DNA from: an uncultured Collinsella sp.
Lineage (GTDB): Bacteria; Actinomycetota; Coriobacteriia; Coriobacteriales; Coriobacteriaceae
Assembly: GCA_900759045.1 (NCBI GenBank)
Contig: CAAETU010000041.1
Location: forward strand, 1 to 8,546
Length of the DNA stretch: 8,546 bases
Direction: 5' to 3'
Below, in pieces: positions 1-5,918 of this stretch (within the stretch, counting starts at the first letter, position 1; the number at the start of each line of letters is the position of its first letter). The translations under genes and the position numbers were made by a program. Below the pieces are notes generated by a model. It was not told the origin of the DNA, searched no databases, and saw nothing but the letters and a program-made list of their open reading frames with translations.

Positions 1-43
1 CCGTCGCCAGGAGGAAGAGCTCGACCTTCTCCCTGCTGTACAT
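1..43 (-). CDS. 5' end of a truncated ORF, possibly an IS transposase
   Basis: Reading leftward, a GGAGG ribosome-binding site (53-49) lies 5 nt before ATG at 43-41. The frame then stays open to the window edge and encodes MYSREKVELFLLAT. Only 14 residues are visible, so no domain can be assigned. An N-terminus of this style (MYS, then a charged helix) is seen in helix-turn-helix ORFs of IS3-like elements. The tight hairpin just upstream (59-75) and the possibly broken repeat at 119-138 would fit the end of an insertion sequence. That is inference; the start and ribosome-binding site are what I can see. Confidence 0.4.
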   Translation of the reverse strand, partial: MYSREKVELFLLAT

Positions 44-58
44 GCGAACCTCCAGTCC

Positions 59-75
59 GGACCGCCCCGCGGTCC
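59..75. other. Short perfect hairpin before the partial ORF
   Basis: GGACCGC (59-65) and GCGGTCC (69-75) are perfectly complementary around a 3-base CCC loop. The hairpin sits 6 bases upstream of the ribosome-binding site of the leftward ORF at 43. It could modulate translation of that ORF, as hairpins near IS transposase starts often limit read-in expression, but that role is inferred. Confidence 0.5.
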
Positions 76-118
76 AACTTTCTGTCCGCACCCCCTTATG
101 CCTCTGTGGGCCAATCTG

Positions 119-138
119 GGAACTATTCCACCGCAACT
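119..138. repeat. Half copy of the palindromic repeat found at 1594-1660
   Basis: GGAACTATTCCACCGCAACT matches the right arm of the 1594-1660 hairpin (1641-1660) at 19 of 20 positions, and the reverse complement of its left arm at all 20. Weaker similarity continues leftward into the hairpin loop: ATGCC at 99-103 and CCAATCTG at 111-118, compared with ATGCC at 1617-1621 and GAAATCAG at 1634-1641. No matching left arm occurs between 1 and 118. The copy is therefore truncated, or is split by whatever begins near position 100. Confidence 0.65.
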
Positions 139-162
139 TATTGAGGGGCTATTGGGAAGGGG

Positions 163-1251
163 CTAGTCTAGGCGGACTGGGGCGTGGGGGTAGGCGTTGA
201 GGATCTCGACGCCGGACTCGGTGACCAGGGCCAGGTCTTCGATGCGGACGCCGGTGCGGCCGGGGAGGTAGATGCCCGGCTCGATGGAGAAGGTCATGCC
301 TGGTTCTACGACCTGCTCGTTGACGAGCGAGACGTCGCCCGGCTCGTGGTCCTGCAGGCCGATCGAGTGGCCCAGGCGATGCGTGAAGTACTTGCCGTAG
401 CCCGCATCCTCAATCACGTCGCGCGCGGCGCGGTCCAGGTCGCACATGCGCACACCCGGGGCGATGAGCGCCTCGGCGGTCTCGTTGGCGCGGCGTACGA
501 TATCGTATATGCGTGCGGTCTCCTTGTCCGGCTCGCCCCAAAAGAACGTGCGCGTCATGTCCGAGCAGTAGTTGCGATGACGTCCGCCAATGTCGAACAG
601 TACCACGTCGTCGCACTTGAGTACGGTGTCGTCGGGCTCATGATGCGGGTCTCCGGCGTTGGCGCCAAAGCTCACGATGGGCGGAAAGCTAAAGCCCTCG
701 CAGTCGTGCTTGCGGTACAGGCCGAGCATCTGGTCGGCAATTTCGCGCTCCGTCACGCCCTCGTGAACGAGCTTGATGGCGTCGGCCATCACGGCGTCGT
801 TGGCGGCCGAGGACATGCGCATGAGCTCCTGCTCTGCGGCGTCCTTGTGGGTGCGTGCGGCGGTGACGGCAAAGTCGCCTAGGAAGAACTCGCTCGCGGC
901 GTGACGATCCATAAGGGGCATCAAAAAGCCGGAGCGCATAACGGTGTCGATGCCGAGAGGCTTGGCAGGATTGACCTCGCGTGCGATGGCGTCGGCCACG
1001 ACGTCGGTATCGGTGTGGTAGGCCACGCGGGTATTGTCGTACTCGGGCAGCTGATGCAGGGCGTTGACCAAGATTACCGGCTTGGCATCGCGCGCGAGCA
1101 GCACGCCACAAAAACGTTCGAACATATCGGCATAAAAGCCGGTCAGGTAATAGATCGACCACGGGTCATTCACAAGCAGCTGCGCGCCGGGGTGCTGAGC
1201 CTCGAGCGCATCGAGCACGCGCGCCACACGCTGGTCATTGACATGTGCCAT
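163..1251 (-). CDS. Xaa-Pro-type aminopeptidase, M24 metallopeptidase family
   Basis: The 362-aa product has the PepP/PepQ layout: an N-terminal creatinase-like domain (about residues 1-130) and a C-terminal pita-bread M24 catalytic domain (about 140-355). All five expected dinuclear-metal ligands are present: D220 in FDIGG, D231 in SDMTR, H295 in HRLGHSIG, E324 in SIEPGIY and E338 in RIEDL. The family removes an N-terminal residue preceding proline, or cleaves X-Pro dipeptides, in the cytoplasm; the sequence does not say which. Length is normal for the family. The ATG at 1251 is supported by AAAGGA (1264-1259) seven bases upstream and by a promoter at 1306-1279. It is a single-gene unit, separated from the redox operon by a repeat-filled gap, and no T-tailed terminator is evident after its TAG. 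Confidence 0.93.
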   Translation of the reverse strand: MAHVNDQRVARVLDALEAQHPGAQLLVNDPWSIYYLTGFYADMFERFCGVLLARDAKPVILVNALHQLPEYDNTRVAYHTDTDVVADAIAREVNPAKPLGIDTVMRSGFLMPLMDRHAASEFFLGDFAVTAARTHKDAAEQELMRMSSAANDAVMADAIKLVHEGVTEREIADQMLGLYRKHDCEGFSFPPIVSFGANAGDPHHEPDDTVLKCDDVVLFDIGGRHRNYCSDMTRTFFWGEPDKETARIYDIVRRANETAEALIAPGVRMCDLDRAARDVIEDAGYGKYFTHRLGHSIGLQDHEPGDVSLVNEQVVEPGMTFSIEPGIYLPGRTGVRIEDLALVTESGVEILNAYPHAPVRLD

Positions 1252-1278
1252 ACATCGTCCTTTCGCTAGGTTGCCACC

Positions 1279-1306
1279 ATGGTATCCCCAATGCTAGGGT
1301 AGTCAA
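1279..1306 (-). promoter_or_regulatory. Promoter of the M24 peptidase gene
   Basis: On the minus strand, TTGACT (1306-1301, five of six consensus bases) is separated by 16 bases from TACCAT (1284-1279), which fits the TANNNT -10 form common in actinobacteria. Transcription would start near 1272, giving a leader of about 20 nt that contains the AAAGGA ribosome-binding site. The -35 box lies inside the 33-bp repeat copy at 1299-1331, so the repeat appears to supply part of this promoter. Confidence 0.55.
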
Positions 1307-1331
1307 TTTGGAACGGGGCTATTTTAGCTGC
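1299..1331 (+). repeat. 33-bp intergenic repeat, copy A
   Basis: This copy aligns without gaps to the reverse complement of 1687-1719 at 27 of 33 positions. The shared core is AATTTGG, A or G, then ACGGGGCT followed by TTTTA. The ends carry short GTAG/CTGC complementarity that would form a small stem around the conserved core. It overlaps the -35 box of the peptidase promoter. Confidence 0.7.
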
Positions 1332-1358
1332 GTCAAACATGCAGAATGATAGGTAAAA

Positions 1359-1391
1359 GTAGTCATAAGAGGCTCGTTCCAAATGGTCTGT
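1359..1391 (-). repeat. 33-bp intergenic repeat, copy B (diverged)
   Basis: This copy matches 1687-1719 in the same orientation at about 23 of 33 positions, including GTAGT, AAGAG and CGT, and a stretch with CCAAAT. It is inverted relative to copy A, so copies A and B could fold together around a 27-base loop (1332-1358). It ends exactly where the MITE-like element at 1392 begins. Confidence 0.5.
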
Positions 1392-1551
1392 TTTCAAAAG
1401 TATGGCGGATTACGGGGCTGGACCTGTATTACTTGACCATGGGAAAAATCGCGAAATTAAAACCGCAGGTAGACGGCTTATCAAAAATCGAAAATTGCCG
1501 GTATGGATGGGGGTCTCCGAATCAACCCCGTAATCCGGCATAGTTTTGAAA
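1392..1551. mobile_element. MITE-like element, 160 bp, with 26-bp terminal inverted repeats
   Basis: Bases 1392-1417 and 1526-1551 are inverted repeats matching at 24 of 26 positions; the shared inner core is CGGATTACGGGG. Both differences place G opposite G (1400/1543 and 1405/1538). The 108-bp interior is AT-richer than nearby genes and has an imperfect internal direct repeat (AAAAATCG-type, near 1445 and 1484). It contains no convincing gene: a 65-codon frame at 1346-1543 crosses the left terminus and looks accidental. AAATGG occurs at 1381-1386 and 1549-1554, but the second copy overlaps the right terminus, so it is not a clean target duplication. A small non-autonomous transposon or a large REP-like palindrome are the two readings. 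Confidence 0.6.
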
Positions 1552-1593
1552 TGGCACTAAAGTAGGCGCAGGCTAAACACCGAATCCAAGGGT

Positions 1594-1660
1594 AGTTGCG
1601 GTGGAATAGTTCCTGGATGCCGGGGTTTTGGCGGAAATCAGGAACTATTTCACCGCAACT
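1594..1660. repeat. Long palindromic repeat with 22-bp stem
   Basis: The left arm 1594-1615 and right arm 1639-1660 are complementary over 22 bases, with one G-T wobble and a 23-base loop. The arms contain GCGGTG and ATAGTTCC and their complements. There is no T-tract on either side, so it does not look like a standard intrinsic terminator, although it lies downstream of the redox operon read leftward. A further half copy is at 119-138, which marks it as a dispersed REP-like or MITE-like family. Confidence 0.75.
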
Positions 1661-1686
1661 GAGGAGGGGATGGAGTTGACGGTGGG

Positions 1687-1719
1687 GTAGTTAAAAGAGC
1701 CCCGTCCCAAATTTGCTAC
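1687..1719 (-). repeat. 33-bp intergenic repeat, copy C
   Basis: This inverted copy of 1299-1331 (27 of 33 positions) begins immediately after the stop codon of the DUF1667 gene. GTAG (1687-1690) and CTAC (1716-1719) at its ends are complementary. Read leftward it has a GGGGCTCTTTT stretch that might slow polymerase, but no proper terminator stem precedes the T-tract. Confidence 0.7.
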
Positions 1720-2118
1720 TTAGGCTGGGTCGATGTCCATGCTGGCGATGAGGTCGATATCCGTGTTGAGGAGGTCTTTCAGCACGACGTCGCCCATGCG
1801 GATGGGGGCGTCGACGACTAGGCTGCGGATGAGGTCCATGGCCTGGGGGTGGAGTTTGAGCGGGATCGCTTCGGCCGTGCGCACGGGCAGCAGCGCCTCG
1901 TCGCCGCCGGATACGGCCACGGTGGTGGTAAGCACGCGCATGGGGCAGGTGAGCTCCTGATGTGCGAACTTATCACCGCGTGGGCAGCTGTTGCCGGTTA
2001 CGGAGCGCACCTCTACCACGGCGCCCTTGGCGTCGCGCTCCGCCTCCACGGTCAGGAGACACTCGGATGGGCAGGTGGTGCAGTTGAACTGCAATGTCTC
2101 AGTTACATTCGTGCTCAT
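1720..2118 (-). CDS. DUF1667 (COG3862) cysteine-pair protein, third gene of the redox operon
   Basis: The 132-aa product has a CTTCPSEC motif (C13, C16, C20), then GNSCPRGDKFAHQELTCP (C45, C58), followed by the family's LPVRT and IRMGDVVLKDLL-like segments. The spaced cysteines suggest a metal or Fe-S site; this is family knowledge with no proven chemistry here. In Thermotoga and clostridia, members of this family sit next to the same two flavoproteins and glpK, so a small electron-transfer or assembly subunit of a glycerol-3-phosphate-dehydrogenase-like complex is the likely role. The start at 2118 is chosen because AGGAGG (2133-2128) lies nine bases upstream; a longer frame from 2157 would put this site inside the coding region. 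The stop of the upstream gene is 4 bases before this ATG, so translation is probably coupled. Confidence 0.88.
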   Translation of the reverse strand: MSTNVTETLQFNCTTCPSECLLTVEAERDAKGAVVEVRSVTGNSCPRGDKFAHQELTCPMRVLTTTVAVSGGDEALLPVRTAEAIPLKLHPQAMDLIRSLVVDAPIRMGDVVLKDLLNTDIDLIASMDIDPA

Positions 2119-2122
2119 GGCC

Positions 2123-3484
2123 TTACGCCTCCTCAACAGGGTCGACGGAAAGGACAATTTCGCTAAAACCCAGGTCGAGTGCGCGCTGAATCACCTTTGC
2201 GGGCAGCGGGAAGCTCTCCATGACGCTCGGTTTAAACGGGCGGACCTTTCCTGCAAACAGCTCCTCGTCGCCTGCCAGAATGCGCACGCGGGCGGCGTCG
2301 ACCGGTCGGCGTACGCGGAAGTTGAGTTTGGTGAGTGCCGCGGCCGCAATGCGTCCCGGTAGTGCGTAGCCCGCGATACCGGCAGGGGAGACCTTGAGCT
2401 GGCAACTCGCGCCCGCATCTCCGGCCTCGGCATCCGTACCGCTCTCCAGCGCGTACGCCGCCGCAGCCGCACCGGCACGCTCGGACTCAGTCGTCACGTT
2501 GTCGGCCAGGTCGTGCACGTGCAGCACGTTGCCGCAGGCAAAGATGCCCGGCACGCCCGTTTGCAGGCTCTGGTCCACCACGGCACCGCGCGTGCGTGGG
2601 TCAAGCTCGATGCCCGCGCCCACTGAAAGCTCGTTCTCGGGAATCAGGCCAACCGAAAGCAGTAGCGTGTCGCACGGAACAACACGCTCGGTCCCCGGAA
2701 TGGGTGCAAGATGCTCGTCGACCTGGCTTACCTCGACGGCCTCCACGCGGTCGTGCCCAATCACACGTGTGACGGTGGTGGACAGGTGCAGCGGAATGCC
2801 AAAGTTGTCCAGGCAGTTCTTGACGTTGCGGCGCAGGCCGTTGGCGTACGGCATGAGTTCGTACACGCCCTCGACCGAAATCCCCTCGAGCGTGCAGCGG
2901 CGCGCCATGATGAGCCCGATGTCGCCAGAGCCTAAAATGACGGCGCGCGAGCCGGGTTTGAGGTTCTCGATATTGATGTATCGCTGCGCCAGGCCGGCCG
3001 TAAACACGCCGGCGGGTCGGCTGCCGGGAATCTTGATCTCACTGCGGGTGCGCTCGCGGCAACCCATGGCAAGGACGACCGCGCGTCCGGTGAGCTGCAG
3101 CATACCGGAGGGGCTCATGAGCGTGACGGTGTGGGCCGCGGCGTCTTCCGTGGACGCGCCCGAATCAATCTCAAGCACCATGCTGTCCAAGAACATCGCA
3201 ATGTTGGTCGCGCGCACCTGGTCGATAAAGCGCTGCGCATACTCGGGGCCGGTGAGTTCCTGCTTAAAGTGCGATAGCCCAAAGCCGGGGTGGATGCACT
3301 GGCGCAGGATGCCGCCCAAGTGTTGCTCGCGCTCCACGATAGCCACGCGCGCGCCGGCCTTATGCGCGGCAAGTGCGGCAGCCATGCCGGCAGGTCCGCC
3401 GCCGATTACGACCACGTCGAAGGCCTGCGTAGGTACTGCCTCAACGGCATCGCTATCAATCGTGCTCGATTTGAATTCCGCCAT
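2123..3484 (-). CDS. FAD/NAD(P)-dependent oxidoreductase, pyridine nucleotide-disulfide family, second gene of the redox operon
   Basis: The 453-aa product has an N-terminal FAD Rossmann motif IGGGPAG (G28-G33), then GGILRQCIHPGFGL (57-70) and KQELTGPEYA. A second nucleotide-binding motif, LGSGDIG (184-190), lies in the NAD(P) domain, and ACGNVLHVHDLADN is a late FAD-contacting segment. The thioredoxin-reductase CxxC active site is absent, so it is not a disulfide reductase in the strict sense. Family members pair with GlpO-like dehydrogenases and DUF1667 proteins and probably pass electrons between the FAD dehydrogenase and NAD(H) or another acceptor. The first 20 residues precede the Rossmann fold and are poorly conserved in style. 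The ATG at 3484 is preceded by AAGGGGGTG (3500-3492) and begins one base after the upstream TAG. Confidence 0.9.
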   Translation of the reverse strand: MAEFKSSTIDSDAVEAVPTQAFDVVVIGGGPAGMAAALAAHKAGARVAIVEREQHLGGILRQCIHPGFGLSHFKQELTGPEYAQRFIDQVRATNIAMFLDSMVLEIDSGASTEDAAAHTVTLMSPSGMLQLTGRAVVLAMGCRERTRSEIKIPGSRPAGVFTAGLAQRYINIENLKPGSRAVILGSGDIGLIMARRCTLEGISVEGVYELMPYANGLRRNVKNCLDNFGIPLHLSTTVTRVIGHDRVEAVEVSQVDEHLAPIPGTERVVPCDTLLLSVGLIPENELSVGAGIELDPRTRGAVVDQSLQTGVPGIFACGNVLHVHDLADNVTTESERAGAAAAAYALESGTDAEAGDAGASCQLKVSPAGIAGYALPGRIAAAALTKLNFRVRRPVDAARVRILAGDEELFAGKVRPFKPSVMESFPLPAKVIQRALDLGFSEIVLSVDPVEEA

Positions 3485-3485
3485 C

Positions 3486-4949
3486 CTAGCGCACCCCCTT
3501 CAAAGGTCCCTCAACGAGCCACGAGCCAGTGTCCTCCAGCAGCACCTCGCTGGGGTCACACCCCAGCTCGCGGGCCAGAATCGCCACCACGCGGCTCTGG
3601 CAAAAGCCGCTCTGGCAGCGGCCCATGCCTGCGCGGCAGCGGCGTTTGACGCCCTCGACCGAAACCGCACTCGGGCGGTGCCGGATCGCAGCAACAATCT
3701 CGGCCTCGGGCACCGTCTCGCAGCGGCAGACGATCTGTCCCCATGCGGGGTCGGACTCAATGAGCTTCTCCTTGCGCGCAAGCGGCGCACGGTCAAAGTC
3801 GTCCGGTGCGCGGCGAATCGGATCCCAATCGTCCCGCTCGCGCAGGGTCACGCCGGCATCGCGCAGCACCTGCTCCATGCGCTCGGCAATGGCTGGCGCG
3901 CTTGCCACGCCCGGCGACTGAATGCCTGCCGCCTGGAATAGCCCCGGCACCACGGCGGACTGCCCAATAAAGAAGTCGTTTGTTCCCTTGATGACCGGAC
4001 GCCCGCCGGCAAACGCGCGCACCACGCGGCGCGTGTCCAGATCGGGAACCAGCTTGCGCGCTCCCGCCAGCAGCGCGTTCACATCGCTTGCATAGGTCTG
4101 CGTGTCGCCCGGCTCGCGCACGGCAGCGGTTGCGGTGATCACGGTGTTGCCGTGTACGGTACCTGTGACGATAACGCCTTTGGAAACGGGCGTGGGCACG
4201 GGGTAGAGCGGCATCAGCGCGCGCGGCTCTTTGTCCAGCACCACAATGTTGCCCTGGCGCCAGACCATCTGGAACTCCTCGGCGCCGGCCATATGCGAGA
4301 TGTCCGCGGCACCGTTGCCCGCGGCGTTGATCAGATAGCGGCAGCGCACATCGCCGGCAGGCGTCACTAGCGTAAAGCGCGCAGCCCTGTCGGTAGCCTT
4401 GCCGCCAGCAACCTCAATCGCTTCCACCGGCGCGGACCGCATAAATGTCACGCCGTTGGCCACGGCGTTCTCCAGCGCGGCGATGGCGACCTCAAATGGA
4501 TCGACAAAACCGGTCGAGGGGCACCACAGCGCGCATGTTGCTTTGGCACTTGCGCGCGGTTCCAGCTCGTGGATGCGCTCAGAGCTGATAATCGACAGCT
4601 CGGGCACGCCGTTAGCCAGGCCATTCTGGCGCAGCTTCTCCAGGTGTGCGCGGTCTTCGTCGTTAAACCCCAGCACCATCGACCCGGTCCGGCGGAACAA
4701 AAAGCCTAGCTCCTGGGCCCACGTGCCATATAGCTCGCAACCACGAGCGTTGACCTGCGCCTTTACCGTGCCCGGAGCCGGATCGTAGCCGGCGTGCACC
4801 AGGCCGCCGTTGGCCTTCGACGCGCCCAGGGCGATGTCGTTGGCCGCCTCGACCACGCAAATAGACAGGTCATAGCGCGCGAGTTGTCGCGCGATGGCGC
4901 ACCCGGTGATGCCCGCGCCCACAATCGCGATATCAAACGTTTCCGTCAC
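3486..4949 (-). CDS. GlpA/GlpO-like FAD-dependent dehydrogenase with C-terminal BFD-type [2Fe-2S] domain
   Basis: The 487-aa product opens with a FAD-binding motif VGAGITG (10-16) and has the DAO-fold landmark SKANGGLVHAGYD (about residues 44-56). Its C-terminal 80 residues form a bacterioferredoxin-like domain: CRC (C408, C410), then RAGMGRC (C445) and GFC (C450), the four expected cluster ligands, plus an extra C438. The family oxidises sn-glycerol-3-phosphate to dihydroxyacetone phosphate, or a related 2-hydroxyacid; the substrate cannot be read from sequence. It is the first gene of a three-gene operon with almost no intergenic bases. The start is GTG at 4949 because the FAD motif must lie near the N-terminus and GGGAGG (4959-4954) is upstream; the 4-base spacing is short. 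No glycerol kinase or facilitator gene is in view, so the glycerol assignment is an inference from family context. Confidence 0.88.
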   Translation of the reverse strand: MTETFDIAIVGAGITGCAIARQLARYDLSICVVEAANDIALGASKANGGLVHAGYDPAPGTVKAQVNARGCELYGTWAQELGFLFRRTGSMVLGFNDEDRAHLEKLRQNGLANGVPELSIISSERIHELEPRASAKATCALWCPSTGFVDPFEVAIAALENAVANGVTFMRSAPVEAIEVAGGKATDRAARFTLVTPAGDVRCRYLINAAGNGAADISHMAGAEEFQMVWRQGNIVVLDKEPRALMPLYPVPTPVSKGVIVTGTVHGNTVITATAAVREPGDTQTYASDVNALLAGARKLVPDLDTRRVVRAFAGGRPVIKGTNDFFIGQSAVVPGLFQAAGIQSPGVASAPAIAERMEQVLRDAGVTLRERDDWDPIRRAPDDFDRAPLARKEKLIESDPAWGQIVCRCETVPEAEIVAAIRHRPSAVSVEGVKRRCRAGMGRCQSGFCQSRVVAILARELGCDPSEVLLEDTGSWLVEGPLKGVR

Positions 4950-4966
4950 AGTGCCTCCCAGACGAG

Positions 4967-4981
4967 TTGACAGGCCGTCAA
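4967..4981. promoter_or_regulatory. Small inverted repeat in the leader of the redox operon; candidate operator
   Basis: TTGAC (4967-4971) and GTCAA (4977-4981) are perfect inverted repeats with a 5-base AGGCC centre. They lie 18-32 bases upstream of the operon's GTG start and close to its ribosome-binding site. A TAGGAT box (4994-4989, minus strand) could be a -10 element, but no good -35 is visible. The rest of 4982-5118 is GC-rich and shows no gene. A weak match to the array arm plus loop start occurs at about 5087-5108 and may be an eroded half unit. The regulatory role is a guess. Confidence 0.3.
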
Positions 4982-5118
4982 TAAGACTATCCTACGGTTC
5001 GCACGCCCCCAGTGCGGTGGCAATGCGGCGAACAGCCCCGCAGCATCCGCCAACGGCAGGCGAGGGGAGACTCGGCGACGTCGACAGCCTCGTCTGCCAA
5101 CAATTAGGGCAACCGTTC

Positions 5119-5818
5119 GTCTCGATCTGTAACAGTTAGACGAGGATTTGGGTTCCATATGTTACAGATCGAGACGTTTGCCAGCCGGCCCCTCCGTTTG
5201 TCTTGATCTGTAACGGTAAGAGGGGAAAATCGGTCCTATGTGTTACAGATTGAGATTTAAAGTCAGGGAGAGATTCTTCTGTCTCGATCTGTAACATCTG
5301 GGGACCGTTTTGGGGTCTAGATGTTACAGATTTAGATGAATCTATCAGTCGGTTTCGAATGTCTAGATCTGCAACGGTTAGACCTGTTTTTGCCGAGTTA
5401 CTGTTACAGATTGAGATATTGAGTTTGGACGTTTTCCTTTGTCTTGATCTGTAACAGATAGAAGGGTTTCTGGCCCCTAGTTGTTACAGATTGAGATATT
5501 TAACGGAGGGCTCATCGTTCGTCTCGATCTGTAACAGTTAGCTGATGATTTGGGTTGTTGATGTTACAGATCGAGACAAACCTTCCGACGGATTTTGAAT
5601 GTCTCGATCTGTAACAGTAAGAGGGGCTTTGGGGCCCAAGATGTTACAGATCAAGATTGAAGTCGGGGAGGGACCCCTGTGTCTCGATCTGTAACAGCAA
5701 GATAGGAAATTTGGTCCTAGTTGTTACAGATCGAGACGTTTGCTCGGCGGCCCTCCCGTTCATCTCGATCTGTAACACCTTGACCCTTATTTGCCGAGCA
5801 ACTGTTACAGATTGAGAT
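5119..5818 (+). repeat. Array of nine 57-bp inverted-repeat (hairpin) units, 80-81 bp period
   Basis: Each unit is a left arm like GTCTCGATCTGTAACA, a 25-base loop, and a right arm like TGTTACAGATCGAGAC. Units occupy 5119-5175, 5200-5256, 5281-5337, 5361-5417, 5441-5497, 5521-5577, 5601-5657, 5681-5737 and 5762-5818. All are exactly 57 bp, with spacers of 24, 24, 23, 23, 23, 23, 23 and 24 bp. Arms pair perfectly in units 1, 6 and 8; units 2, 5 and 9 pair fully if G-T wobbles are allowed; units 3, 4 and 7 have one, two and one mismatches. Loops differ but share a central T-rich core and often flanking GG and CC that could form a short upper stem (for example TAGGA/TCCTA in unit 8). The stretch is AT-richer than its surroundings and contains no convincing gene. 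A repetitive structured RNA, a multi-site protein-binding array or a REP/BIME-like cluster are the options. I do not recognise a named family. The strand given is the one favoured by wobble pairing. Confidence 0.93.
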
Positions 5819-5918
5819 GTTTGTGTCCGCACCGGCCCCGCTTGCAGCCGTAGTCCCATATAAACAAACCCCGTGGTAAACTTGACCGGACTGTAATTAT
5901 TCCGAAAGGTACACCTCA

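Noticed and set aside
1346..1543. 65-codon rightward frame
   Set aside because: It lies across repeat copy B and the MITE-like element, with no ribosome-binding site or recognisable protein pattern.
1594..1660. Intrinsic terminator of the redox operon
   Set aside because: The stem is strong but neither strand has a following T-tract, and a further half copy near 119 marks it as a repeat.
2119..2157. Upstream start for the DUF1667 gene
   Set aside because: It overlaps the preceding gene and would place the excellent AGGAGG site inside the coding region; the family begins near the CxxC motif.
2394..3941. 515-codon frame antisense to the flavoprotein genes
   Set aside because: A mirror frame of GC-rich genes; the translation is Ser/Arg/Pro-rich without domains, while the opposite strand has clear FAD motifs.
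4946..5158. 70-codon leftward frame ahead of the redox operon
   Set aside because: Arginine-rich composition typical of a chance GC-rich frame; it overlaps the operon leader and the first array unit.
5119..5818. CRISPR array
   Set aside because: The repeated 16-mer alternates in orientation, the loops and spacers resemble one another, and no cas genes are present.
5882..5887. TTGACC as the -35 box of the zinc-ribbon gene
   Set aside because: A 17-base spacing would put the -10 on the ribosome-binding site, leaving no room for a leader.
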